Shown piece by piece: positions 6,994 to 14,502 of a DNA stretch of 64,000 nt (its first letter is position 1; each line of letters starts with the position of its first letter). Origin of the DNA: SMWD01 sp964629475. GTDB taxonomy: Bacteria > Pseudomonadota > Gammaproteobacteria > Steroidobacterales > GCA-2729495. Location of the stretch: the NCBI GenBank assembly GCA_964629475.1, contig CAZVQW010000002.1:195067-259066 (forward strand), given 5' to 3'. The notes beneath the pieces are model-generated. The model had not been told where the DNA came from. It made no database searches and saw nothing but the letters and a program-made list of their open reading frames with translations. The translations under genes were made by a program, and so were the position numbers.

Positions 6994-7890
6994 TCAGCGG
7001 CTTGGAGCGCGGTTGCCGCGGCCCCAGTGCAGCTTGCTGCGCAGAACGCCGTAATAGTCGTAGCCGGTCGGATGAATCAATTCAACACGCTCGTCGGCAA
7101 CGGCCACACGCAGACGGTCACCGGCTTCGATCCGGCCGGTGGCTTCACCGTCGCAGCTGACCATAGCGCTGTCGGTATCGTCATCGCCGAGCTGAATGCC
7201 GGTAACGCTTTTACTGGAGATGACAATGGGCCTGTCGCTCAGTGTATGCGGGCATATCGGTGCGAGCACGAGCGCATCGAGTCCGGGTGTCACGATCGGT
7301 CCACCGCAGCTCAGCGCATAGGCTGTCGAGCCGGTTGGCGTGGCGACGATGAACCCGTCGCCGCCATGCGTGTTGACATAGCGATCGTCGATGTAACTCT
7401 TGAATTCGACCAGGCGGCCGGTGTCCTGACGCTTGATGACAACGTCATTCAGCGCTATGCCGCAAATGTTGTGTGTACCGTCGGCGGTCAGAATTTCTGC
7501 CTTGAGCAACATTCGGTGTTCACTTTCGAATTGGCCCGAGATGATGTTATCCAGTGGACCGAAGTCTTCGGTGGGGCTGACATCGGCAAGAAAACCCAGG
7601 CGCCCGCGATTAATACCGAGCAATGGCTTGCCGGCCCGGACGGCAGCGCGCGCAGCATGCAGCATCGAACCGTCGCCACCGACCGCTATGATCAGGTCGG
7701 CATCGTCGGCTATCGAGGTGTCAGGTACTCGCGTCACGGCATCCGGCAATTCGTTCAGTTCCTGCGCGGCGCCGGCGAACACGTTCAGCTCTCGTTCGAG
7801 CAGGTGTTTGGCCAGCAGGCGCAAGGTATCGATTACCCGCGCATCGCCCGTATTGCCGGTCAGGGCAATTGTCGAGAAATTTTTGTTCAC
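6994..7890 (-). CDS. nadK: NAD kinase
   Basis: 298 residues. NadK phosphorylates NAD+ to NADP+ in the cytosol. The diphosphate-binding motif GGDGS is at 71-75. The substrate-site region INRGRLGFLAD and the conserved TPTGSTAYALSCGGPIV and CPHTLSDRPIV follow, the last two building the tetramer active site. The ATG at 7890 gives the usual short N-terminus (MNKNFSTIAL). The recN start codon lies just beyond its stop codon, and the pair is a common gammaproteobacterial order. Upstream are 72 bases and then a REP pair. Confidence 0.97.
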   Translation of the reverse strand: MNKNFSTIALTGNTGDARVIDTLRLLAKHLLERELNVFAGAAQELNELPDAVTRVPDTSIADDADLIIAVGGDGSMLHAARAAVRAGKPLLGINRGRLGFLADVSPTEDFGPLDNIISGQFESEHRMLLKAEILTADGTHNICGIALNDVVIKRQDTGRLVEFKSYIDDRYVNTHGGDGFIVATPTGSTAYALSCGGPIVTPGLDALVLAPICPHTLSDRPIVISSKSVTGIQLGDDDTDSAMVSCDGEATGRIEAGDRLRVAVADERVELIHPTGYDYYGVLRSKLHWGRGNRAPSR

Positions 7891-7962
7891 AGTGCCAACA
7901 GTAACGTCCCAACGATTGTCGGGGCAACTGGTTGGGAAAATGGCCTGTGCGAGAGAGTAGTC

Positions 7963-8030
7963 GCAGGAGCGGCTTCCAGCCGCGATTAATCTAAGTTGGC
8001 GCGGTTATCGCGGCTGGAAGCCGCTCCTAC
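7963..8030. repeat. REP-type inverted pair, subtype 2 (copy B)
   Basis: GCAGGAGCGGCTTCCAGCCG and its reverse complement CGGCTGGAAGCCGCTCCTAC surround a spacer. The core differs from subtype 1 by CTTCCAGCC in place of CTTTAGCC. It lies upstream of nadK and downstream of the small gene at 8103-8276. Confidence 0.92.
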
Positions 8031-8102
8031 GCTGCACTTTCAACATGGCGCAGCAAACCCGGTCCCGTTCTTCCAGGGATTCGCAGCACCATCCTGTTGG
8101 AG

Positions 8103-8276
8103 TTATTGGTTGTGGAGGCGGTTGGTTGCCTGCGCATCGCGAACCAAATCGCGTGGCTGGGAACCTGCGGACTGTTCGCTGCGAATCGCAGCCTGTTTCA
8201 CCCGGTTGAGTTGCGCTTTGCTGACTTTGTGTTCCGGATTGTCGAGCCAGCGCTGATTGGGATTTCGATGAGTCAT
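8103..8276 (-). CDS. Small hypothetical protein, 57 residues
   Basis: A short frame reading MTHRNPNQRWLDNPEHKVSK at its start and ending ATNRLHNQ. It is hydrophilic and rich in Asn, Gln, Arg and Lys, with no membrane segment or signal. A strong ribosome binding site (GAGGAGATGGAAAC before the ATG) and sensible codon use support a real gene. It lies between the REP pair and hrcA, transcribed away from hrcA, in the same direction as nadK. I do not recognise a family and assign no function. Confidence 0.6.
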   Translation of the reverse strand: MTHRNPNQRWLDNPEHKVSKAQLNRVKQAAIRSEQSAGSQPRDLVRDAQATNRLHNQ

Positions 8277-8453
8277 GTTTCCATCTCCTCGATTTTCGTC
8301 AATGCAGAGTATCGACCGTGACGGTCATGATTGTCTGGTCATGACCGGTCAGAGGGTTGTCCGTACGACCCGCTGAGATTACTGCCCGAATTTAACAAAA
8401 TATCCGGATTGGCGCACATTTTCACAGCTGCGCCGCAGCACTCTCCGGGCTGC

Positions 8454-8483
8454 TTGACAGCCCTGAAGCCTCGTGGCTAGCTA
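8454..8483 (+). promoter_or_regulatory. Possible sigma-70-type promoter of hrcA
   Basis: A perfect -35 TTGACA (8454-8459) and a weak -10 TAGCTA (8478-8483) are 18 bases apart, about 38 bases upstream of the hrcA ATG. No CIRCE inverted repeat accompanies it. Confidence 0.4.
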
Positions 8484-8520
8484 GCCATACCAAACGTTCA
8501 GTTGAGAATTGCACCCTGCC

Positions 8521-9579
8521 ATGAGTCCCGATCACACCGAAAATGAGCCGTCAGACCGCTCTCGCCAGATTCTGCGAGTGCTTGTCGACCAGTACATCAG
8601 GGATGGACAGCCTGTTGGGTCACGGACGTTAGCCAAGAGATCCCGGCTGGACCTGAGTCCGGCGACGATCCGCAATGTGATGGCCGATCTCGAAGATCTC
8701 GGTTTTATCGTTTCACCACATACCTCGGCCGGCCGGGTGCCGACGGCGAAAGGCTACCGGTTCTTTGTCGATACGTTGCTCAAATTGCAGCCTCCGGCTG
8801 TGGGGGACATCGATCGTTTGCAGCACCAGTTAGCGGATGAGGGTCATGGCAGCGCGGAAGAATTTGCCTCGGCAGCGTCATCGGTGTTGTCGTCTTTGAC
8901 GAGCCTGGCTGGCATCGTGACCATACCGAGGCACACTCGTGTCGAGTTGCGCCAGGTCGAGTTTTTGCCATTGTCGGATCGCAGGGTGCTGGCTATCCTC
9001 GTCGTCAATGACTGTGAGGTAGAAAATCGGGTTCTCGATGTGGAGCGTGATTACGGCGCGGATGAGTTACGCCAGGCAGCAAATTACCTGAACGAGCATT
9101 TTGCCGGCAAATCACTCGATACGATTCGCGTGCAGATTATCGACAGCCTGAGCAATACGCGCGAAACGATGAACCAGATGATGATCGACGCCGTCAGCAT
9201 CGCGCAGCAGGCATTGAATACGGAGTCGGAACGTGCCGGGTATGTCATGTCCGGGGAAACCAAGCTCATGGAGTTCAATGACCTGTCGAATATCGACAAG
9301 CTCAGGCACCTGTTTGACGCATTCAATCAACAGCGCGAGATCCTGCATCTGCTCGATCGGAGTATTGCTGCGCATGGCGTGCAGATCTTTATCGGTGAGG
9401 AGTCCGGCTACAGCATCCTCGACGAGTGCAGCGTCATAGCAGCGCCATATCGGGTCGACGCTGATACGGTTGGCGTACTCGGCGTCATCGGCCCAACCCG
9501 TATGGCTTATGAGCGCATTATTCCGATCGTCGACATTACGGCAAAACTGGTCGGTTCGGCCTTGAATTCGGATCAATAG
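8521..9579 (+). CDS. hrcA: Heat-inducible transcription repressor HrcA
   Basis: 352 residues from the ATG at 8521; a TTG at 8509 would add four. HrcA represses chaperone genes by binding CIRCE operators and is folded by GroEL. The N-terminal winged helix is clear (SRQILRVLVDQYI, GSRTLAKRSRLDLSPATIRN, VSPHTSAGRVPTAKGYRFFVD). The GAF-like domain and the C-terminal GVLGVIGPTRMAYERIIPIV follow. It heads the grpE-dnaK-dnaJ cluster and is followed by a terminator-like hairpin. No complete CIRCE element is found near hrcA, grpE or dnaK, so its operator is probably elsewhere, for example at groESL. Confidence 0.96.
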   Translation: MSPDHTENEPSDRSRQILRVLVDQYIRDGQPVGSRTLAKRSRLDLSPATIRNVMADLEDLGFIVSPHTSAGRVPTAKGYRFFVDTLLKLQPPAVGDIDRLQHQLADEGHGSAEEFASAASSVLSSLTSLAGIVTIPRHTRVELRQVEFLPLSDRRVLAILVVNDCEVENRVLDVERDYGADELRQAANYLNEHFAGKSLDTIRVQIIDSLSNTRETMNQMMIDAVSIAQQALNTESERAGYVMSGETKLMEFNDLSNIDKLRHLFDAFNQQREILHLLDRSIAAHGVQIFIGEESGYSILDECSVIAAPYRVDADTVGVLGVIGPTRMAYERIIPIVDITAKLVGSALNSDQ

Positions 9580-9601
9580 TCCCCAAATACGAGATAGCTG
9601 T

Positions 9602-9630
9602 CGGGCCGCGCATCGGAGTGGCCCGGTTTT
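9602..9630 (+). terminator. Terminator-like hairpin between hrcA and grpE
   Basis: CGGGCC (9602-9607) pairs with GGCCCG (9620-9625) and is followed by GTTTTGTT. It lies after hrcA and just before the grpE ribosome binding site. It would separate the repressor transcript from the chaperone genes. Confidence 0.55.
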
Positions 9631-9650
9631 GTTGTGCATGGAGAATTTTA

Positions 9651-10223
9651 ATGTCGGATACCATCGGGAAGGCAGAGCAGGAGCCGGAAGCGATCGAGGA
9701 GCAGGCTGCTGAGCTGCGGGAAGAGGCCAATGAAGAGGTCGGTGAAAACGCGGCGGATCTGCCGGCCCAGCTCGCTGAGGCTCAAGAGTTGGCAGAAAAA
9801 AATCATAGTAAATACATGCTACTAGCAGCAGAACTTGATAATTTACGTAAACGTACAGTTCGTGAAGTGGAGCATGCTCATAAATTCGGCACCGAGCGGC
9901 TCGCCAACGAGTTGCTGGCCGTTGTCGATAGCCTTGAGATGGGGCTCGACGTTGGCGCCGGTGCAGCGGCTGAAACGCTGCTCGAGGGCAACCAGGCGAC
10001 GCTGAAACTGTTGACCGGGGCATTGGCGAAATCCGGCATCGAGGAACTCGATCCGGAAGGGGAGCCGTTCGATCCGAACGTGCATGAGGCGATGACGATG
10101 CAACCCAGCGATGAGGTCGAACCCGGTTCCGTGCTGGCCGTGGTTCAGAAGGGTTATCAACTCAACGGACGATTGCTGCGCCCGGCGCGGGTCATCGTCG
10201 CCAGCGAGCCGGCCGGGGCTTGA
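9651..10223 (+). CDS. grpE: Nucleotide exchange factor GrpE
   Basis: 190 residues from the ATG at 9651, preceded by GGAG at 8-base spacing. GrpE releases ADP from DnaK. The acidic N-terminus (EAIEEQAAELREEANEEV) precedes a long dimerisation helix (LAEAQELAEKNHSKYMLLAAELDNLRKR). The C-terminal beta domain carries PFDPNVHEAM and VVQKGYQLNGRLLRPARVIV. An upstream in-frame start would add a hydrophobic stretch without a ribosome binding site and was not used. It is 74 bases upstream of dnaK. Confidence 0.97.
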   Translation: MSDTIGKAEQEPEAIEEQAAELREEANEEVGENAADLPAQLAEAQELAEKNHSKYMLLAAELDNLRKRTVREVEHAHKFGTERLANELLAVVDSLEMGLDVGAGAAAETLLEGNQATLKLLTGALAKSGIEELDPEGEPFDPNVHEAMTMQPSDEVEPGSVLAVVQKGYQLNGRLLRPARVIVASEPAGA

Positions 10224-10297
10224 AAACGCACTGATGAGCCCGCATGTAACGGGCAACGATTTATTAAATTGATATTGAACAGTATTTGGAGAACACC

Positions 10298-12217
10298 ATG
10301 GGAAGAGTGATCGGAATCGATCTCGGCACGACGAATTCGTGCGTCGCGATCATCGACGGCGATACGGCGAAGGTTATCGAGAATAGCGAGGGTGACCGCA
10401 CGACGCCGTCGATCGTCGCATTCACGAAGGACGATGAGGTTCTTGTCGGCCAGGCTGCCAAGCGTCAGGCTGTTACGAATCCACACAATACGCTGTTCGC
10501 GATCAAGCGCCTGATTGGTCGCCGCTTCGATGATGAGGTCGTCAAGCGTGACCTCGAGATGGTGCCGTATAAAATTGTCAAGGCCGACAATGGCGATGCC
10601 TGGGTCGAGGCGCACGGCAACAAAATGGCCCCACCGGAGGTTTCGGCACGTGTGCTGATGAAGATGAAGAAAACCGCCGAGGATTATCTCGGCGAACCGG
10701 TGACCGAGGCGGTTGTCACGGTACCGGCATACTTCAACGACTCGCAACGCCAGGCGACGAAGGATGCCGGCAAGATCGCCGGCCTCGAGGTCAAGCGCAT
10801 TATCAATGAACCGACTGCGGCCGCGTTGGCCTATGGCATGGACAAGCAACGCGGTGATCGCAAGATTGCCGTATATGACCTGGGTGGCGGTACGTTCGAT
10901 ATTTCGATTATTGAAATTGCCGAGATCGACGGTGAGCACCAGTTCGAGGTGCTGGCCACTAACGGTGATACGTTCCTCGGTGGTGAGGATTTCGATCTGC
11001 GCATCATCAAGTATCTCGCGGCAGAGTTCGAGAAAGAGAGTGGTGTCGATATTCGCAAGGATCCGCTGGCTATGCAGCGCCTGAAAGAAGCCGGCGAAAA
11101 GGCCAAGATCGAATTGTCTTCATCGCAGCAGACCGAGGTCAATCTGCCGTATATCACTGCCGATGCGAGCGGTCCGAAGCACCTGAATATCAAACTGACA
11201 CGCGCCAAACTCGAATCGCTGGTTGGCGAGCTTATCAGCAAGACGATCGGGCCCTGTAAAACCGCCATCAACGATGCCGGGCTGAAGGTTGGTGACATTG
11301 ATGATGTCATCCTCGTCGGCGGCCAGACGCGTATGCCGAAGGTGGCCGAGGAGGTCAAAGATTTCTTCGGTTCCGAGCCGCGCAAGGATGTTAATCCGGA
11401 CGAAGCGGTCGCGATGGGTGCGGCGATTCAGGCCGGTGTGTTATCGGGTGATGTCAAGGATGTCCTGTTGCTTGATGTGACACCGTTGTCACTTGGCATC
11501 GAGACGCTCGGCGGTGTCATGACGCGCGTCATCGATAAGAATACGACGATTCCGACCAAGGCTTCCCAGGTGTTCTCGACCGCCGACGACAACCAGACGG
11601 CCGTGACCATTCACGTGCTGCAGGGTGAGCGGCAGCGTTCGACCGACAACAAATCGCTCGGCCGGTTCGACCTGGCCGATATCCCACCGGCCCCGCGCGG
11701 CATGCCACAGATCGAGGTTGCGTTCGACATCGATGCCAACGGCATCCTGAATGTATCGGCGAAGGACAAGGCGACCGGTAAGGAGCAGAAGATTGTCATC
11801 AAGGCATCGAGTGGCTTGTCGGATGATGATATCGAGCAAATGGTGTCGGACGCCGAGGCGCATGCCGAGGAAGATGAGAAGTTCCGCGAGCTCGTCGACG
11901 TACGCAACCAGGCCGACGCACTCGTCCATGCGACCGAAAAATCGCTCGAGGACCTGGGTGAGAAGGTCGATGCAGCGGAGCGCGCTCAGGTCGAGTCGGC
12001 GATCGGTGATCTGAAGGATGCGCTCAAGACCGATGACAAGGATGTGCTCGAGGCAAAGACCAAGGTACTGGCCGAAGCATCAGCGGCGCTCGCGCAGAAA
12101 GCATATGAGCAGGCGCAGGCAACGGAAGGTGGCGAACAGCCGGAAGCGGCGGATGACGATGTCGTCGATGCCGAGTTTGAGGAGGTCGACGACGACAATC
12201 AGTCCAAGGCCGACTGA
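10298..12217 (+). CDS. dnaK: Chaperone DnaK (Hsp70)
   Basis: 639 residues, standard length. The start is the ATG at 10298 (GRVIGIDLGTTNS), with GGAG just upstream. The N-terminal ATPase domain has the phosphate loops IDLGTTNSCVA and VYDLGGGTFDISI and the adenosine motif LVGGQTRMP. The hydrophobic linker DVLLLDVTPLSLG is followed by the substrate-binding beta sandwich and helical lid. The C-terminus is acidic (VDAEFEEVDDD). It folds proteins in the cytosol with DnaJ and GrpE, its immediate neighbours. Confidence 0.99.
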   Translation: MGRVIGIDLGTTNSCVAIIDGDTAKVIENSEGDRTTPSIVAFTKDDEVLVGQAAKRQAVTNPHNTLFAIKRLIGRRFDDEVVKRDLEMVPYKIVKADNGDAWVEAHGNKMAPPEVSARVLMKMKKTAEDYLGEPVTEAVVTVPAYFNDSQRQATKDAGKIAGLEVKRIINEPTAAALAYGMDKQRGDRKIAVYDLGGGTFDISIIEIAEIDGEHQFEVLATNGDTFLGGEDFDLRIIKYLAAEFEKESGVDIRKDPLAMQRLKEAGEKAKIELSSSQQTEVNLPYITADASGPKHLNIKLTRAKLESLVGELISKTIGPCKTAINDAGLKVGDIDDVILVGGQTRMPKVAEEVKDFFGSEPRKDVNPDEAVAMGAAIQAGVLSGDVKDVLLLDVTPLSLGIETLGGVMTRVIDKNTTIPTKASQVFSTADDNQTAVTIHVLQGERQRSTDNKSLGRFDLADIPPAPRGMPQIEVAFDIDANGILNVSAKDKATGKEQKIVIKASSGLSDDDIEQMVSDAEAHAEEDEKFRELVDVRNQADALVHATEKSLEDLGEKVDAAERAQVESAIGDLKDALKTDDKDVLEAKTKVLAEASAALAQKAYEQAQATEGGEQPEAADDDVVDAEFEEVDDDNQSKAD

Positions 12218-12272
12218 GACCAGTTAAGACTGACTTAGAGCCTTGGTGCTGAGCGCAAGGTGATGAGCCGAT

Positions 12273-12300
12273 GCCGCGTCCTTCCGGGGGCGCGGCTTTG
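12273..12300 (+). terminator. Hairpin between dnaK and dnaJ
   Basis: GCCGCG and CGCGGC flank a C- and G-rich loop and are followed by TTTGG. The T-run is short, so this may only weaken read-through or protect the dnaK mRNA. A direct repeat (CCGGGTAATGA twice) lies just downstream, before the dnaJ start. Confidence 0.4.
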
Positions 12301-12393
12301 GCGTGTCTGCAGCGAATGACACCGGGTAATGATTCCGGGTAATGACTTGGGGCACTGTGGCTCCGGACTGTGATGGGATAACGACGACAGACT

Positions 12394-13524
12394 ATGTCCA
12401 AGCGTGATTACTATGAGGTGCTCGGCGTTGAACGCGACGCATCCGAAGCTGATATCAAGAAAAGCTATCGCCGTCTGGCGATGAAGCATCACCCTGATCG
12501 TAATGCAGATGGTGACTCCGGTGCCGAAGCATCGTTCAAGGAAGCGAAAGAGGCCTACGAAGTACTGTCGGATGCACAAAAGCGTGCCGCATACGATCAG
12601 TATGGGCACGCCGGCCTCGGACAGGGCGCGGGCGGAGGGGGCTTCAGTCCCGGCGATGCGTTCGGTGACATGTTCGGTGATGTCTTCGGTGACATATTCG
12701 GTGGCGGTCGGCGTGGACAGAGTAATGTATATCGTGGCGCCGACCTGCGCTACGAACTGGTTATGGACCTGCAGCAGGCCGTGTTCGGCGACACCATCAA
12801 CGTCGAACTGCCGACGATGCAGAGTTGCGAGACGTGCGACGGTAGCGGGGCAAAACCCGGCACCAGTCCGGTGACCTGTGACACCTGCGGTGGTCATGGT
12901 CAGGTGCGCCGGCAGCAGGGTTTCTTCTCCGTTCAGCAGACGTGTCCAGGCTGTCGCGGCACCGGCAAGAAAATCGAGCAACCCTGCAGCAAGTGCCATG
13001 GCCGCGGCCGTATTCAGCAGAGCAAGACGCTCGCCGTCAAGGTACCGCCGGGTGTCGACAATGGTGACCGCATCCGCCTGAGTGGCGAGGGCGAGGCCGG
13101 TCAAAATGGCGGCCCGCCGGGTGATTTGTACGTCGATATCCGTGTAACGGGACACCCGATTTTCGAGCGCGACGGCTCCGATTTATCTTGTGCCGTGCCC
13201 ATAGCCTTTGTTACTGCCGCGCTCGGTGGTACCGTCACCGTGCCGACACTGGACGGTGAAGTAAACCTGAAGGTTCCGGATGGAACGCAGTCCGGCAAGG
13301 TATTCAGAATTCGCGGCAAAGGCGTCAAGCCGATACGCAGTCATTCGACCGGTGATCTGTATTGCCGGGTCGAAGTTGAAACGCCGGTCAAACTGACCTC
13401 CGAGCAAAAGGAATTGCTGAGAAAATTTAACGAAGCGCTGGCGACCGGCGGCGACCGGCACGGACCGCGAATGACGACATGGAGAGATGGCGTCAAACGA
13501 TTTTTTGAGAATATTGCTTCCTGA
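12394..13524 (+). CDS. dnaJ: Chaperone DnaJ (Hsp40)
   Basis: 376 residues. DnaJ delivers substrates to DnaK and stimulates its ATPase. The J domain (YYEVLGVERDASEADIKKSY, HPD tripeptide near residue 33) is followed by a Gly/Phe-rich linker. The zinc-finger region has four CxxCxGxG repeats (CETCDGSG, CDTCGGHG, CPGCRGTG, CSKCHGRG). Two C-terminal beta domains complete the protein. It lies 176 bases after dnaK and 17 bases before dapB, so dapB may be co-transcribed with the chaperones. Confidence 0.98.
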   Translation: MSKRDYYEVLGVERDASEADIKKSYRRLAMKHHPDRNADGDSGAEASFKEAKEAYEVLSDAQKRAAYDQYGHAGLGQGAGGGGFSPGDAFGDMFGDVFGDIFGGGRRGQSNVYRGADLRYELVMDLQQAVFGDTINVELPTMQSCETCDGSGAKPGTSPVTCDTCGGHGQVRRQQGFFSVQQTCPGCRGTGKKIEQPCSKCHGRGRIQQSKTLAVKVPPGVDNGDRIRLSGEGEAGQNGGPPGDLYVDIRVTGHPIFERDGSDLSCAVPIAFVTAALGGTVTVPTLDGEVNLKVPDGTQSGKVFRIRGKGVKPIRSHSTGDLYCRVEVETPVKLTSEQKELLRKFNEALATGGDRHGPRMTTWRDGVKRFFENIAS

Positions 13525-13541
13525 GATCGAGGACACTCGCT

Positions 13542-14342
13542 ATGACACGAATTGCGATATTCGGTGCCACCGGACGAATGGGGCAGACACTGATTCGATT
13601 GATCGCTGACGATACCCGTCTCGAATTAGCCGGAGCTGCAACGGAGCCCGGTCACGCCGCCATCGGCAGCGATGCAGGTACGGCAGCAGGCGTTGAGGTA
13701 CTCGGCGTGGCCATCACGGATGATGTTTCCGCCGCGGTGTCGGGTGCTGATGTCGCCATCGATTTCACGCTGCCCGCTGCCGTGCAGGGTAATGTGACGG
13801 CCTGCATCGAGCACGGTGTCGCGCTGGTCATCGGTACAACCGGCTTGTCGGCCGACGATCAGGCCGAGCTCAAGCGTGCGGCCGGGTCAATTGCCTTGCT
13901 GTACGGGCGCAATATGAGTGTCGGTGTCAATGTGCTGTCTGCACTTGCCCGCCGGGCGAGCGAAGCGCTCGGTGCCGATTACGATGTTGAAATTCATGAA
14001 GCCCACCATCGACACAAGGTCGATGCGCCGTCCGGGACTGCGTTGCAGCTCGGCGAGTCCGTGGCCGAAGGTCGCGGCTCTACGCTGGACGAGGTTGCCG
14101 TCTACGAGCGGCATGGCGTGGGAGTGGCTCGTGAACCGGGCAGTATCGGTTTTTCTTCACTGCGTGCCGGCAGCATCGTTGGTGATCACACGATCCTGTT
14201 CGCCGCCGATGAGGAAATCATCGAATTGCGGCATCGTGCCCTGGATCGGACTGTTTTTGCCCGCGGTGCTTTGCGCGCTGCAATCTGGATTGTGCAGCGT
14301 GAGGCTGGTTTCTATTCAATGAACGACGTTTTGGGATTGTAA
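13542..14342 (+). CDS. dapB: 4-hydroxy-tetrahydrodipicolinate reductase DapB
   Basis: 266 residues. DapB reduces 4-hydroxy-tetrahydrodipicolinate to tetrahydrodipicolinate with NAD(P)H in the lysine/diaminopimelate pathway. The Rossmann motif GATGRMGQ is at 8-15. The catalytic segment EAHHRHKVDAPSGT spans about 153-166, with His155 and Lys159 as the expected acid/base and substrate residues. GAGGA stands eight bases before the ATG. The stop codon lies inside a long hairpin (14336-14383). Confidence 0.97.
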   Translation: MTRIAIFGATGRMGQTLIRLIADDTRLELAGAATEPGHAAIGSDAGTAAGVEVLGVAITDDVSAAVSGADVAIDFTLPAAVQGNVTACIEHGVALVIGTTGLSADDQAELKRAAGSIALLYGRNMSVGVNVLSALARRASEALGADYDVEIHEAHHRHKVDAPSGTALQLGESVAEGRGSTLDEVAVYERHGVGVAREPGSIGFSSLRAGSIVGDHTILFAADEEIIELRHRALDRTVFARGALRAAIWIVQREAGFYSMNDVLGL

Positions 14343-14383
14343 CGGGAAAATTGGTGTCAGCCACCAATTTTTCCCGTTACAAT
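14336..14383. terminator. Long inverted repeat at the end of dapB
   Basis: ATTGTAACGGGAAAATTGGTG pairs with CACCAATTTTTCCCGTTACAAT with a single-base bulge and a TCAGC loop. The 48-base near-palindrome includes the dapB stop codon. Its core AATTGGTGTCAG-CACCAATT recurs at 54129-54155. It could terminate transcription in either direction, though there is no long T-run after the stem. Confidence 0.7.
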
Positions 14384-14412
14384 ACGTCGGATCCCATAGC
14401 AATTGAATATCG

Positions 14413-14447
14413 GCGGGAGGGATCCAGTGATGGGTCCCTCCCGCTTT
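14413..14447 (+). terminator. Terminator or attenuator hairpin upstream of carA
   Basis: A perfect 10-bp stem, GCGGGAGGGA (14413-14422) and TCCCTCCCGC (14435-14444), is followed by TTTAGT. It lies 56 bases before the carA start. It could end the dapB transcript or act as a leader hairpin for carAB. Confidence 0.55.
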
Positions 14448-14502
14448 AGTATGTGTGCGCGCGACTTTTTTGCGTGGCAAGCGAAACACTGAGGTAGTGT
14501 AA

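Noticed and set aside
7027..7989. A 320-residue open frame opposite nadK
   Set aside because: It is antisense to a clear NAD kinase, resembles no family and arises from the codon bias of nadK.
8431..8460. Possible CIRCE element before hrcA
   Set aside because: Only one half (GCAGCACTC) is similar to the left arm; the right arm is absent.
9112..10023. A 303-residue minus-strand frame opposite hrcA and grpE
   Set aside because: It spans two well-supported genes and their gap, with no ribosome binding site or family resemblance.
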